This document shows, piece after piece, positions 1 through 7,986 of a stretch of 64,000 nt of DNA. The stretch covers positions 1 through 64,000 of the forward strand of contig DATGZX010000055.1 in NCBI GenBank assembly GCA_035296965.1. Reading direction: 5' to 3'. The DNA comes from DATGZX01 sp035296965 (lineage in GTDB: Bacteria; Planctomycetota; Planctomycetia; Gemmatales; Gemmataceae). The notes under the pieces were generated by a model. It did no database searches, was not told the origin of the DNA, and worked only from the letters and a program-made list of their open reading frames with translations. The first letter of the stretch is position 1; the number at the start of each line of letters is the position of its first letter. The position numbers and the translations under genes are program-made.

Positions 1-1
1 C

Positions 2-130
2 CTGAACTATAACGTGAAACTAACCATGAGAAAGTCGTACGGCTTCCGCACCCTGGAGGCCGTGAAAACCGCGTTGTATCACCGTCTCGGAGCCTTGCCG
101 GAGCCAGATTTCGCCCACAGATTCTGGTGA
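2..130 (+). pseudogene. Transposase C-terminal fragment (window-edge truncated)
   Basis: Frame 2 is open from the window edge to a TGA at 128-130 and encodes 42 residues with the core TMRKSYGFRTLEAVKTALYH and the end PEPDFAHRFW. This looks like the C-terminus of a DDE transposase of the ISL3/IS204-like type, where a K-x-YG-F/L-R motif near the C-terminus is usual; the family is assigned from memory. The rest of the gene lies outside the window, so it may be an intact copy cut by the window or a true relic. It sits only 7 bases before an RHS-like fragment, as if an insertion had landed in an RHS gene. No terminal inverted repeat could be defined. Confidence 0.5.
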
Positions 131-137
131 GGAGGCA

Positions 138-290
138 TATTTCCTGACCACGGAACACCAATCCACCTCCGGCGCCGTCAACATCAGCAGCACGCCGAGC
201 GTGCAGTATTCCTACAGCCTGATGTTCGGCGGCACCAACAACAGCCGGCTGGTGAGCATGACCTATCCCACCGGCCGGGTGCTGGCTGCC
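138..290 (+). pseudogene. RHS/YD-repeat protein fragment
   Basis: The frame encodes TTEHQSTSG...SVQYSYSLMFGGTNNSR and LVSMTYPTGRVL. This pattern, with a Y-x-Y turn followed by an R-L-x-x-M-x-Y-P-x-G-R motif, is typical of YD repeats in RHS-family secreted toxin or wall proteins, which normally exceed 1000 residues. Only about 50 residues remain. There is no start codon, ribosome site or upstream part, because a transposase tail ends at 130. After about position 290 the frame continues into low-complexity arginine-rich sequence unlike RHS proteins. I infer a decayed remnant, not a working gene. Confidence 0.55.
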
Positions 291-377
291 GGGCTCATCT
301 CCATGCATCCAGTATTTGGCAGTCGGCGTTCGCTCGAGGAGACCTCCGGTCAGACGAACGGCGGGGTCAGGAGACCC

Positions 378-428
378 GCGCCGAGCACAAACCGGCGCCG
401 AGCGCAAACCGGCGCCGAGCGCAGACCG
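378..428. repeat. Three tandem 17-bp units
   Basis: The unit gcgccgagcrcaaaccg is repeated three times head to tail (378-394, 395-411, 412-428) with one or two changes per copy. There are no spacers, so it is a short tandem repeat and not a CRISPR array. Confidence 0.8.
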
Positions 429-433
429 TTTCC

Positions 434-454
434 GCACAAGCTACCAGCTTGTGC
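434..454. repeat. Perfect short palindrome
   Basis: A 9-bp stem (gcacaagct / agcttgtgc) closes on a 3-base loop. It lies just beyond the 3' end of the S41 protease gene on the opposite strand, so it could act in transcript ending, but no T-run follows. It may be a dispersed repeat. Confidence 0.6.
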
Positions 455-480
455 TACAGAAGACGATTGTTGGAGGTGTT

Positions 481-2097
481 TCAGCGGCCCATGGCTAGCG
501 AGCGGGCAACGTCGAGTGCGGCTTGAATCTGGGCATCTTGCTCCAGCTCGGGTGGCAGATCGGAAGTTGGCACGTCCAGGTTAGGCGATACGCCAGATCC
601 GCTGTAATCCAGGCCACGCGGTGAATAAAACTTGGCCACCGTCATGCGAATCCCCGCCGGCGCTGTTGTGAGCTTGTGGATTCTCTGGATGCAGCCTTTG
701 CCGAAGGTCGTTTTGCCCACAAGCGTCCCGCGTTGGTTATCCTTGATGGCGCTGGCGAGCATTTCCGCGGAGCTGGCAGTTTCTCCATCCACCAGGACGA
801 CAAGGGGAACCGCCAGACTGTTCATGCCGTGTGCTTCGTAGGTTTGGCTATATCTGAAGTACTGACCATGGGTGGCTACGATGACTCCGGACGAGAGGAA
901 CCGCTCGGCGACCTGCAGGGCAACGTCGAAAAGGCCGCCAGGGTTGCCGCGCAGATCCAGGATCAGCGTCTTCATGCCAGCAACCTGCAGTTTGGTGATG
1001 GCCACATCAAGTTCTTGCACGGTTGCTTCCTGGAAACCAAGAATCCGGAGGTAGCCAATTCCCGATCGTTCTTCGAGGAATCGTGGATCGGATACGCTGG
1101 GCGCGCGCACTAACTCGCGTTTCAATTGCACGACGCGTGGTCTCTTGTCGCCGTTGGCCACTTCCAGCTCGACTTTGCTGCCGGCTTCGCCCTTGAGCAT
1201 GTCGTTCGCGGCCGCGGCGGCCATATTGGCGGTGGCTTTCTGGCCAATGCGCAAAATTCGATCTCCCGGCCGCAGTCCGCCGATCTCGGCCGAACTGCCG
1301 GGGGTGATCCGCACGATGATCAATTTCTTCTCCGCGACTGCTAGTTCTGCCCCCACACCTACGACCTCCCCTTTCCAGGAGGCATTTATTTCCTCGAATT
1401 CGCCCGGAGTCAGATAGCATGTGTATTCATCGAGGGCGCTGCAAGCCCCACAAGCGAACTCGAGAATTGCAACAGCTGGTTTCAAACCGAGGAGCTTCTG
1501 GCCGGCAAGGGCAATCTCGCGGGCAAGGTTCTGGGCGTCTTGCACACGCCGCACGGGAGAGTCCAGCTCCGTTGACTGCAAGCGCGTTTGAAAAACGTGC
1601 TTCGCGGCAGCGTCGGCTCGAATGGAGTAATCACGGCAAAAGGCTTCGCTATCAAGGGCGGCGCGAAGCTCCTCCAAGCCTTGCCGAAAGAGCAAAGGCG
1701 GTGCCGACTTGTCGGTATCAACGTAATAGGTCTGGAGTTGGCTCAACACATCGCTGTAGATTCGCAGGCTGTCCTGAAGCGAAAGGCCGAGCACTTGCTG
1801 ACGGTAAGTTTGGTCCAGATGCCGGCGTGTCTGTTGCGCCCGGCGCATGCACAGCTGGTAATGCTCCCGAGCGCCAGGCAGATCGCGGTTCTTGCCGAGA
1901 ACATGTTGCCAGGCATCGCTCGCCTTGATCCACTGGCCGGTTTCCTCCCACTGCTCGGCCTGGCGACGCAGCGACTGGTTTTCGCCCGGCGTGAGCAGTC
2001 CGTTCCAGCCGGCCTGGAGGTGTGGCAGTACGCACGACGCCCAACCTATGAGGACAATCGTACCCAGGCTACGCCACACACCCCAAGGTTGCTTCAC
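481..2097 (-). CDS. S41-family C-terminal processing peptidase
   Basis: A 538-residue serine protease of the CtpA/Prc type, which cuts C-terminal tails of periplasmic proteins. The N-terminus has a hydrophobic segment (residues 10-28) that may be a signal or anchor. Residues 30-240 are a poorly conserved helical region. A PDZ domain covers about 243-325 (GSSAEIGGLRPGDRIL) and the S41 catalytic domain about 335-520. The Ser-Lys dyad is visible as S442 in TASSAE and K467 in GKTTFGKG, 25 residues apart as in the family. The start is GTG at 2097, preceded by GGAGA at good spacing. The gene is divergent from proB across 122 bases, so both probably carry their own promoters there. No partner protease-adaptor lipoprotein is seen nearby. 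Confidence 0.9.
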   Translation of the reverse strand: MKQPWGVWRSLGTIVLIGWASCVLPHLQAGWNGLLTPGENQSLRRQAEQWEETGQWIKASDAWQHVLGKNRDLPGAREHYQLCMRRAQQTRRHLDQTYRQQVLGLSLQDSLRIYSDVLSQLQTYYVDTDKSAPPLLFRQGLEELRAALDSEAFCRDYSIRADAAAKHVFQTRLQSTELDSPVRRVQDAQNLAREIALAGQKLLGLKPAVAILEFACGACSALDEYTCYLTPGEFEEINASWKGEVVGVGAELAVAEKKLIIVRITPGSSAEIGGLRPGDRILRIGQKATANMAAAAANDMLKGEAGSKVELEVANGDKRPRVVQLKRELVRAPSVSDPRFLEERSGIGYLRILGFQEATVQELDVAITKLQVAGMKTLILDLRGNPGGLFDVALQVAERFLSSGVIVATHGQYFRYSQTYEAHGMNSLAVPLVVLVDGETASSAEMLASAIKDNQRGTLVGKTTFGKGCIQRIHKLTTAPAGIRMTVAKFYSPRGLDYSGSGVSPNLDVPTSDLPPELEQDAQIQAALDVARSLAMGR

Positions 2098-2219
2098 GGC
2101 ATTTCTCCGCGGAGGGAAGTTCTTGGCGGCGAGTCGAGGAGAGCAACTCGAACCTACTTGAGTATAAAAACAAAGGTCGTGCCGGTCAAACAGGTGGTAG
2201 CAGCCGCGGTGAGATTTCC

Positions 2220-3356
2220 ATGAAAGATCCTGTTCGCCAGGAAGTAATCGCGCTCGCCGACACCGTTGTCGTTAAAATCGGGACAAACGTCCTAACTGAT
2301 ACCGACGGCACGCTGGACCGTGGCCGGCTGCAGGCGTTGGCGGACCAGGTGCAGCGCATTCGCCAAAGCGGCCGCAAGGTCGCGCTGGTGAGCTCGGGCG
2401 CTATCGGCGCCGGCATCGGACACCTTGGTCTGGGGCGCCGCCCGACAAATTTGCGTCACCTGCAAGCCTGCGCTGCCGTCGGGCAAGGGTTCCTCATGCG
2501 TGCCTATCAAGAGGCCCTGGCCGGGCATGGCACCCATACCGCTCAGATCCTCCTGACGGCAAGCGATTTCGACAATCGAACCCGTTACCTGAATGCCCGC
2601 AATACGATCCTGACCTTGTTCGAATGGAATTGCCTGCCGATCATCAACGAAAACGATACGGTGAGCGTGGCGGAAATCCGCTTCGGCGATAATGATCATC
2701 TGGCCGCCATGGTCACGAATCTGCTGCGGGCACCGCTCCTCATGCTGCTGACGGTCGTCGACGGCCTCTGCGCTACTGATCCGAATGCCAATCCAGGGGC
2801 GTCGATCATGCTTACAGTCCCGCAAATCGACGGCTCGATAATGGATATGGCCGGCGGAAGCCGGAGTGCGCTCGGCACGGGAGGCATGCGCAGCAAGCTG
2901 CGCGCCGCACGCCTGGTCACTGCCGCGGGCGAGTCGGTAATCATCGCCAACGGGAAGCGGCCCCTAATCCTGGACGAAATCTTTGCGGCTGAACCGGTTG
3001 GCACGCTGTTCATGCCCCACGGCAGCACGGTTCCCGCCTGGAAACGTTGGCTCGGCTACACGGCGCGCCCCAAGGGGCGATTGGTTGTCGATGCCGGCGC
3101 TCGGAACGCCGTTCAGAACAAGGGCCGGAGCCTGCTGGCGATCGGCGTGATGCAGGTAGCCGGCGTATTTGGCAAGGGGGATGTCATATCGCTCTGCGAC
3201 AGTGACGGTACCGAATTCGCGCGCGGGCTGACGAATTATTCCTCTGCCGACGCAACCCGCATTTGCGGCCTACGCACCGAGCAGATCGCGGAGGCGCTTG
3301 GCTCTCTTCCTTACGATGAAGTCGTACACCGGGACAATCTTGTGGTGATCATCTGA
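2220..3356 (+). CDS. proB: Glutamate 5-kinase
   Basis: A 378-residue cytosolic enzyme that phosphorylates L-glutamate to glutamyl-5-phosphate, the first step of proline synthesis. The amino-acid kinase domain covers residues 1-260, with VVKIGTNVL at the start, VSSGAIGAG for substrate binding and INENDTV for glutamate/ATP contacts. A C-terminal PUA domain (about 280-365; RLVVDAGARNAV) gives the usual full bacterial length. The ATG at 2220 puts the conserved KIGTNVL close to the N-terminus, as in homologues; no strong ribosome site is visible. proA is not adjacent, so the pathway genes are split here. The 3' side carries a double-hairpin repeat that could also end transcription. Confidence 0.95.
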   Translation: MKDPVRQEVIALADTVVVKIGTNVLTDTDGTLDRGRLQALADQVQRIRQSGRKVALVSSGAIGAGIGHLGLGRRPTNLRHLQACAAVGQGFLMRAYQEALAGHGTHTAQILLTASDFDNRTRYLNARNTILTLFEWNCLPIINENDTVSVAEIRFGDNDHLAAMVTNLLRAPLLMLLTVVDGLCATDPNANPGASIMLTVPQIDGSIMDMAGGSRSALGTGGMRSKLRAARLVTAAGESVIIANGKRPLILDEIFAAEPVGTLFMPHGSTVPAWKRWLGYTARPKGRLVVDAGARNAVQNKGRSLLAIGVMQVAGVFGKGDVISLCDSDGTEFARGLTNYSSADATRICGLRTEQIAEALGSLPYDEVVHRDNLVVII

Positions 3357-3360
3357 GCTA

Positions 3361-3459
3361 TATCACCGTGCTTGAATCGGCAGCTGTGTAGGACAGATTT
3401 CCAATCTGTCCGGTCAGGTTGGAAACCTGACCTACAGCCAAATCGCGCACGGTCATTTA
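3361..3459 (+). repeat. 99-bp dispersed element with two hairpins, copy 1
   Basis: This stretch matches 12752-12850 in reverse complement over 99 bases without a gap (88 of 99 identical by my count). The core holds two adjacent hairpins, gacagatt-tcc-aatctgtc and ggtcaggtt-gga-aacctgacc. It begins 5 bases after the proB stop. The rest of the space before the sigma factor gene (3460-3661) shows a small CCTCC/GGAGG inverted repeat near 3471-3488 and nothing else I recognise. Confidence 0.9.
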
Positions 3460-3661
3460 GCCCGCGCGCTCCTCCCATTGTTGGAGGTGAGTTGCGCATT
3501 TATAGTGAACTGGGGTGCGCGTACGTGCGCCAAGAGGACCCAGGATTTCCACCCGCCCCTGATGGAACCGCGTTAGATTCGAGTGCTTTGCTCGTCTTTT
3601 TTAGGCAGACCGTCGATGGCGTCGCTTCTTGGCCGTCGAGTAAGGTCAGTTGCGTGGCAAA

Positions 3662-4207
3662 ATGAATCCAGGCTCGCGAGTGCCGGTATCGCGGCAGACG
3701 GAATTTGATGCGCTCTACCGGCGCCATAGCCGGGAGGTCTGGGCGCTTGCGTACGCGCGTTGGCTGAATGCCGATCTTGCCATGGATATCGCCCAGGAAG
3801 CTTTTTTGCGGCTCTGGAAACAGTGGCAAACTGGAGAACAAATACTTAATCCACGAGCGTGGCTTTTGCGTGTCGCACGGAATCTTGCAGAGGATCACGC
3901 GAAAAGCTCATTTCGTCGAAATGGCACGCATCCGCCTCAGATGATGAATGGCATCCGGGCACGGAGTCCGCTGCCCCTGGAAAAAATGGAGTTGGAAGAA
4001 ACATTTGGGCAACTGCGTCACGCCTTGACGCAGCTTTCCCAGGCTGACCGGGAGGTTCTGACTCTCCGGTACGCCTTGGATTATGACGCGAATGAAATCG
4101 CCACGTTGTTGGCGATAACCGTCACGGCCGTTCACATGCGCTTGAGCCGGGCCAGGCAGCGGCTGGCCGAGCTGCTTACGGCCCAGGGAGTGATGTATAT
4201 TCCATGA
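3662..4207 (+). CDS. ECF-like RNA polymerase sigma factor
   Basis: A 181-residue sigma-70 family factor of group-IV size. Region 2 covers about residues 13-80 (FDALYRRHSREVWALAYARW, then DIAQEAFLRLW and WLLRVARNLAEDH). Region 4 covers about 115-172 (LSQADREVLTLRY, then IATLLAITVTAVHMRLSRAR), a helix-turn-helix for -35 recognition. The frame is open from a TTG at 3650, but the ATG at 3662 is the likely start. Its stop overlaps the start of the next gene (ATGA at 4204-4207), so the two are translationally coupled. The downstream product has one membrane helix and could be a degenerate regulator, but no zinc-binding anti-sigma motif is seen. Confidence 0.85.
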   Translation: MNPGSRVPVSRQTEFDALYRRHSREVWALAYARWLNADLAMDIAQEAFLRLWKQWQTGEQILNPRAWLLRVARNLAEDHAKSSFRRNGTHPPQMMNGIRARSPLPLEKMELEETFGQLRHALTQLSQADREVLTLRYALDYDANEIATLLAITVTAVHMRLSRARQRLAELLTAQGVMYIP

Positions 4208-4623
4208 ATGTCTCTGTGAATCCTTTCAACGATCCCCAGTCTGGTAACCGCCCTCCCGAAAACCTGGATGGACTTCTTCGCAAGTTCTTTCGGGCCGAGC
4301 TTCCCGATCCCTGGCCAGCACACCAGCTGCCGGTTGAGCAGGCGTCGTCCTTGAAACGCGCTGCTCCGGGCCGCAGACGATTGCCCCGAAGCCGGATGGC
4401 ATTGGCGGCGTCCCTGCTGCTCATGCTCGTCTGTCATTTCTGGATGTCGGGATTCTATCGCAATGCCGCGCCAGATGCTCCGGAGCCGGCATCATCGAGA
4501 TTTGAAGCCACTCATCGGAACGGGGCACGAATCAGCAACGCCCCGCCTATCGCTAATCCAGCCGCCTCCTCATCAGGAACTGAAACCCTCAAAAAATCCG
4601 GCAAATCATCCAAGGACCAGTGA
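4204..4623 (+). CDS. Small single-pass membrane protein coupled to sigma factor
   Basis: 139 residues, not recognised. The first 60 residues are hydrophilic, with DGLLRKFFRAELPDPWP resembling the short cytoplasmic motif that often precedes the membrane helix in planctomycete sigma-linked proteins. A basic stretch (GRRRLPRSR) is followed by one transmembrane helix at about 64-84. The last 55 residues are Ser/Pro/Ala-rich and probably outside the membrane. The ATGA overlap with the sigma gene suggests they act together. An anti-sigma role is an inference only, because no H-x3-C-x2-C motif is present. Bases 4624-4749 after it hold nothing recognisable. Confidence 0.6.
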   Translation: MNVSVNPFNDPQSGNRPPENLDGLLRKFFRAELPDPWPAHQLPVEQASSLKRAAPGRRRLPRSRMALAASLLLMLVCHFWMSGFYRNAAPDAPEPASSRFEATHRNGARISNAPPIANPAASSSGTETLKKSGKSSKDQ

Positions 4624-4749
4624 ACAACCCTCGACCGGACGGCGAGTGGGCGGCGAACGTCTCGCTCGCCATTTGGCAGGGGGTTCCACTTTTCTTCCCG
4701 CAGCCGTAGTAGTCTGAACTTCAGCCAGATACTATTTCAACGTGCGTGA

Positions 4750-4875
4750 ATTGGCAACGATGCCAACGCAGAGGCGCTCGTGCGCGTTCACCGCAAATTG
4801 AAGGAGCAAGGCTTCGGCCTCCTGATTCATGATTGTTACCGTCCGTGGTACGTGACCAAGATGTTCTGGATAATT
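4750..4875 (+). pseudogene. VanX-type (M15D) D-Ala-D-Ala dipeptidase remnant
   Basis: One frame, preceded by an in-frame TGA at 4747, encodes NDANAEALVRVHRKLKEQGF, then GLLIHDCYRP and WYVTKMFW. The D-x-Y-R-P segment followed by W-x-V-x-K-M-F-W is characteristic of VanX/DdpX dipeptidases and carries the conserved arginine. The zinc-binding histidines and aspartate, which lie further downstream in the family, are absent because the reading frame gives way to the ABC ATPase start at 4881. Only about 42 of some 200 residues remain and no start is present, so this is a relic. Confidence 0.75.
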
Positions 4876-4880
4876 CCGCC

Positions 4881-5831
4881 ATGACTTCCGCAATTCTTTG
4901 CCGCGACTTGCGCAAACGCTACGCCGGCAAGCCGCCGGTCGATGCCGTCAACGGCCTGGACCTCGAAGTAATGCCCGGTGAGTGCTTCGGGCTCCTGGGC
5001 CCAAACGGCGCCGGCAAGACAACCACCATCGAAATCCTCGAAGGACTTTTGAGCGCGACGTCGGGTGAGGTTGAAATCCTCGGCGAACATTGGGGTCGGG
5101 ACGATGAGAGCTTGCGCCAACGTCTTGGCATTTCCCTCCAGGAAACGCGCCTCGCAGAAAAACTGACCGTTCACGAGACCCTTACACTGTTCCGCAGCTT
5201 CTACGCGCGCGGCCTCACTCCAATGAACGTGATGGAGCAGGTCGGCCTCACGGAGAAGAGCAACGCATACGTCGGCAAGCTTTCCGGCGGCCAGCGGCAG
5301 CGCTTGGCCGTGGCCTGCGCTCTCATCGGCGATCCCGAATTACTCTTTTTGGATGAGCCAACCACCGGACTTGACCCGCAGTCGCGCCGTCAACTGTGGG
5401 ACATATTGCGCGCATTTCGCTCCCAGGGACGGACCGTGCTCATTACGACCCATTACATGGATGAGGCGGAGCGCTTGTGCGACCGAGTCGCCGTCGTTGA
5501 TCATGGCCGCGTCATCGCGCTCGGCTCGCCACAGGAATTGATTGCTCAGCTGGGGGGTGAACACTTCGTCGAATTTGCCCTCAACGACGGTAACGCGATC
5601 CCTGAGAGCGATCTTTGCCTCCTGCCGGCCGTGGTCGCGGTCCGACGCGAGGACGAAAGATACTGCCTCACGGTCACTGCCCCACATCTCACCATTCCCG
5701 CGCTCCTGAACCGTCTTCGAAGTGAGGCCCGAGATCTCGTGAGTCTCACGACACGACATGCCAGCCTCGAAGATGTTTTCGTGACGCTGACAGGCCGCCA
5801 TCTGCGTGACAATGAGCCCACAGCGCAATGA
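4881..5831 (+). CDS. ABC transporter ATP-binding protein
   Basis: A 316-residue ATPase of the DrrA/CcmA type used by ABC-2 exporters. Walker A is GPNGAGKTTT (about residue 40), the signature is LSGGQRQRL (about 133), Walker B is LLFLDEP (about 154), and the H-loop is LITTHYMDEAE. The C-terminal 90 residues form the extra domain common in this group (SLEDVFVTLTGRHL). The frame is open upstream from a TTG at 4833, but that part translates the VanX relic, so the ATG at 4881 is preferred. No permease gene follows, which is unusual, since ABC-2 ATPases are normally paired with one. It may serve a permease encoded elsewhere. Bases 5832-5961 are intergenic with nothing recognised. Confidence 0.88.
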   Translation: MTSAILCRDLRKRYAGKPPVDAVNGLDLEVMPGECFGLLGPNGAGKTTTIEILEGLLSATSGEVEILGEHWGRDDESLRQRLGISLQETRLAEKLTVHETLTLFRSFYARGLTPMNVMEQVGLTEKSNAYVGKLSGGQRQRLAVACALIGDPELLFLDEPTTGLDPQSRRQLWDILRAFRSQGRTVLITTHYMDEAERLCDRVAVVDHGRVIALGSPQELIAQLGGEHFVEFALNDGNAIPESDLCLLPAVVAVRREDERYCLTVTAPHLTIPALLNRLRSEARDLVSLTTRHASLEDVFVTLTGRHLRDNEPTAQ

Positions 5832-5961
5832 CCTCGTCATGCCGGTGATCGCCCAGCCTGCTCAATACACCTATCCTTGCCCATATACCTCCTTGCCCTT
5901 GACGTCTACACGTCCGGGATACTAAACAGCAAGCCGTGACAGGCATGGATGAGGGGTGACC

Positions 5962-7986
5962 ATGGAACGGTCTGCCAAAAAGGAATTCTTTCTTGACTGG
6001 GGCTGGTTCTTCGCCTGGGGGATTGCCTCGTCGCTATGGTGCTGGGGCGCCGCCGGCAGCACGGGCGCTACCTTTGATGAACCACTGTACGTGAAAGCCG
6101 GCCTGCAGCGTTGGCGAACGGGCAGTCATCAAGACGCCTTGCGGATGGGCACCATGCCCTTGCCGCTGGATGTCGACACCTTGCCCATCTATCTCTGGGA
6201 ACGCTGGCACGGCATACGGTTCGACGCGACGGAGGACCTTGAACAGCTCTTGCCCTGGGCCCGCGCCGGCACGCTCGTTTTCTGGTGGCTCTTGCTGGCC
6301 TACGGGCGTCTCGGGGGGAGACAAATTGCGGGACCCTGGGGAGGGCGCTTGGCCGTGGCATTGCTGGCTTGCGAGCCGAGTCTGTTGGCGCATGCAAGCC
6401 TTGCCACTACCGATTTGGCGATCACCGCCTGCCTTCTGGCAATGGTTTATCATTTCCGGACCGGCCGCGATGCCGGCTGGGGACGCCGGCTTGCCTTACC
6501 CATGGTCTGGTTCGCCGCGGCAATCTTGGCCAAGGCATCCGGGATGGTCTTTGGTCCGATCTGTCTTCTCGTGGTCGAGCTGGAGCGCTTCTTCAGCTTG
6601 CGACGTGAATCCGCGCGCAACAGAAGCCGCAGCGATTGTTCTCCCCTCGCCCCGGTACTCCGGGGAGATGGGTCGGGGGTGAGGGGCCTCACCCCCGACC
6701 CATCTCCCCCGAAGCGGGGGCGAGGGGAGATGATTAACTGCCCATCGCCTAAAGACCAAGTTGAAGGGTCCAGCCCGGAGGGCCGACCGACATCCGCGGC
6801 AAGAGACTCTAATCTGCTGCGTGATTGCGTTCATGTTCTTTGGGGTGGTTTCCGCCGCGATCTGGTCCGCATCACGATCGGCGCACTGGTTCTCGTTTTC
6901 CTGTACTGCGGCTGCGACTGGCAAACGCAACCTTCGTTTGTCAGCTGGGCGCACCAATTACCGGACGGACCTGGCAGCCGCGCCATGGTTTGGCTGGCCG
7001 ACCACTTGCGCATCTTCAGCAATGCTGGCGAAGGCCTGGTGCGGCAGGTTCGGCATAACATGAAAGGGCACGCGACCTACCTGCTTGGCGAGATCGCCCA
7101 AAGAGCCATCTGGTATTATTTCCCGACGGTCCTGTCCATCAAGCTGAGCATTCCCCTGCTTGTTCTGCCCATGGTTGTCGGCCTGCTCCGGCCCCGGGCC
7201 CTTCTCAACTGGGCCTTCCTTGCCGCACTGGCCTTGGCAGCGTTCAGCTTGGTTTGTCGCGTGCAGATCGGCATTCGGCTCATCCTGCCGCTGGTGGGGC
7301 TTGGGGTCGTTGGCCTGGCCGCGGCAGCTGTGAACGCCTACCAGATGCTCCGACAAGGCTCCTGCGAGCCGAACCGCTCTGGGGAAATCAAGCAATCGCC
7401 TGCAGCACGCTTCCGCGTTGCACTGTCTTCGTGCCTTGTCTTGCTGCTTGGTGCGAGCGTCCTTTGGACTGCGGCGGCGGCGACCCTGGTCTGGCCCAAC
7501 GGGCTCTGCTACGCCAACGAATTCTGGGGCGGGACCAAGAGCGCGTATACCTTGTTAAGCGACTCGAACTACGACTGGGGACAGGGGCTGAAAGAACTTG
7601 CACGCTGGCAGCAGCAGCACGACAACGCGCCTCTGGAAGTCTGGTACTTTGGGACTGATCCCGCAATCAAAAACCTGCCCATGGAGGAGGTCAAGCTTTA
7701 TTCGCTGGCGATCAGGGGGCCGGAGGATGTCAGAACGCGGGTGCGCGGGCATTACCTGGCTGTGGGCATCACGTATCTTTATGGATCGCTGAGTGCGACC
7801 CTGCACGCTAGCCCCTCGGAGCTAGAGTCCTACACGCAGACGCTCGCCTTCCTGAGCCAGTACCGGCCGGTCGACCGTACGACCACGTTCCTGATTTATG
7901 ATTTCCGTGCCACCGAAAGCGACCCGGACTCGAATCAGGCGGTGAGCCAACTTACTAAAGCAACCCCTTCAGATCCTCGTCGCTGA
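5962..7986 (+). CDS. GT-C family 39-type glycosyltransferase, with repeat insertion
   Basis: A 674-residue polytopic membrane protein of the PMT/ArnT-like class, which transfers sugars from polyprenyl-phosphate donors on the outer face of the inner membrane. The N-terminal loop holds ATFDEPLY, whose acidic pair fits the catalytic loop, and about ten hydrophobic helices follow. A late soluble part has SDSNYDWGQGLKELARW, common in planctomycete members. Residues about 222-262 (RSDCSPLAPVLRGDG, then LTPDPSPPKRGRGE) are the translation of a palindromic dispersed repeat inserted in frame without creating a stop. This adds some 40 hydrophilic residues in a loop. An in-frame GTG lies at 5956, but the ATG at 5962 is preferred. 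Its 3' end overlaps the convergent PilZ gene by 32 bases. Confidence 0.8.
   Translation: MERSAKKEFFLDWGWFFAWGIASSLWCWGAAGSTGATFDEPLYVKAGLQRWRTGSHQDALRMGTMPLPLDVDTLPIYLWERWHGIRFDATEDLEQLLPWARAGTLVFWWLLLAYGRLGGRQIAGPWGGRLAVALLACEPSLLAHASLATTDLAITACLLAMVYHFRTGRDAGWGRRLALPMVWFAAAILAKASGMVFGPICLLVVELERFFSLRRESARNRSRSDCSPLAPVLRGDGSGVRGLTPDPSPPKRGRGEMINCPSPKDQVEGSSPEGRPTSAARDSNLLRDCVHVLWGGFRRDLVRITIGALVLVFLYCGCDWQTQPSFVSWAHQLPDGPGSRAMVWLADHLRIFSNAGEGLVRQVRHNMKGHATYLLGEIAQRAIWYYFPTVLSIKLSIPLLVLPMVVGLLRPRALLNWAFLAALALAAFSLVCRVQIGIRLILPLVGLGVVGLAAAAVNAYQMLRQGSCEPNRSGEIKQSPAARFRVALSSCLVLLLGASVLWTAAAATLVWPNGLCYANEFWGGTKSAYTLLSDSNYDWGQGLKELARWQQQHDNAPLEVWYFGTDPAIKNLPMEEVKLYSLAIRGPEDVRTRVRGHYLAVGITYLYGSLSATLHASPSELESYTQTLAFLSQYRPVDRTTTFLIYDFRATESDPDSNQAVSQLTKATPSDPRR
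6624..6749. repeat. G/C-rich palindromic element, copy A (in frame in a gene)
   Basis: Two inverted halves: ctcccctcgccccggtactc running into tcgggggtgagggg, then the reverse pattern back to gcgggggcgaggggag. Each half also has its own small hairpin (ccccggtactccgggg; cccccgaagcggggg). The flanks cagcgattg and tcgcc recur around other copies at 44.5, 54.7, 58.6 and 62.6-62.9 kb. Confidence 0.9.

Noticed and set aside
378..428. Possible CRISPR-like repeat
   Set aside because: Three units of 17 bases lie head to tail without spacers and no cas gene is present.
201..584. Open frame of 127 codons on the plus strand
   Set aside because: Only its first part has RHS character; the rest is low-complexity translation over the 17-bp tandem repeats and the end of the S41 gene on the other strand.
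3311..3499. Small frame with a TDFQSVRSGW-like string, also near 12.8 kb
   Set aside because: The string is the translation of the 99-bp dispersed element; no start signal or conservation as protein is expected.
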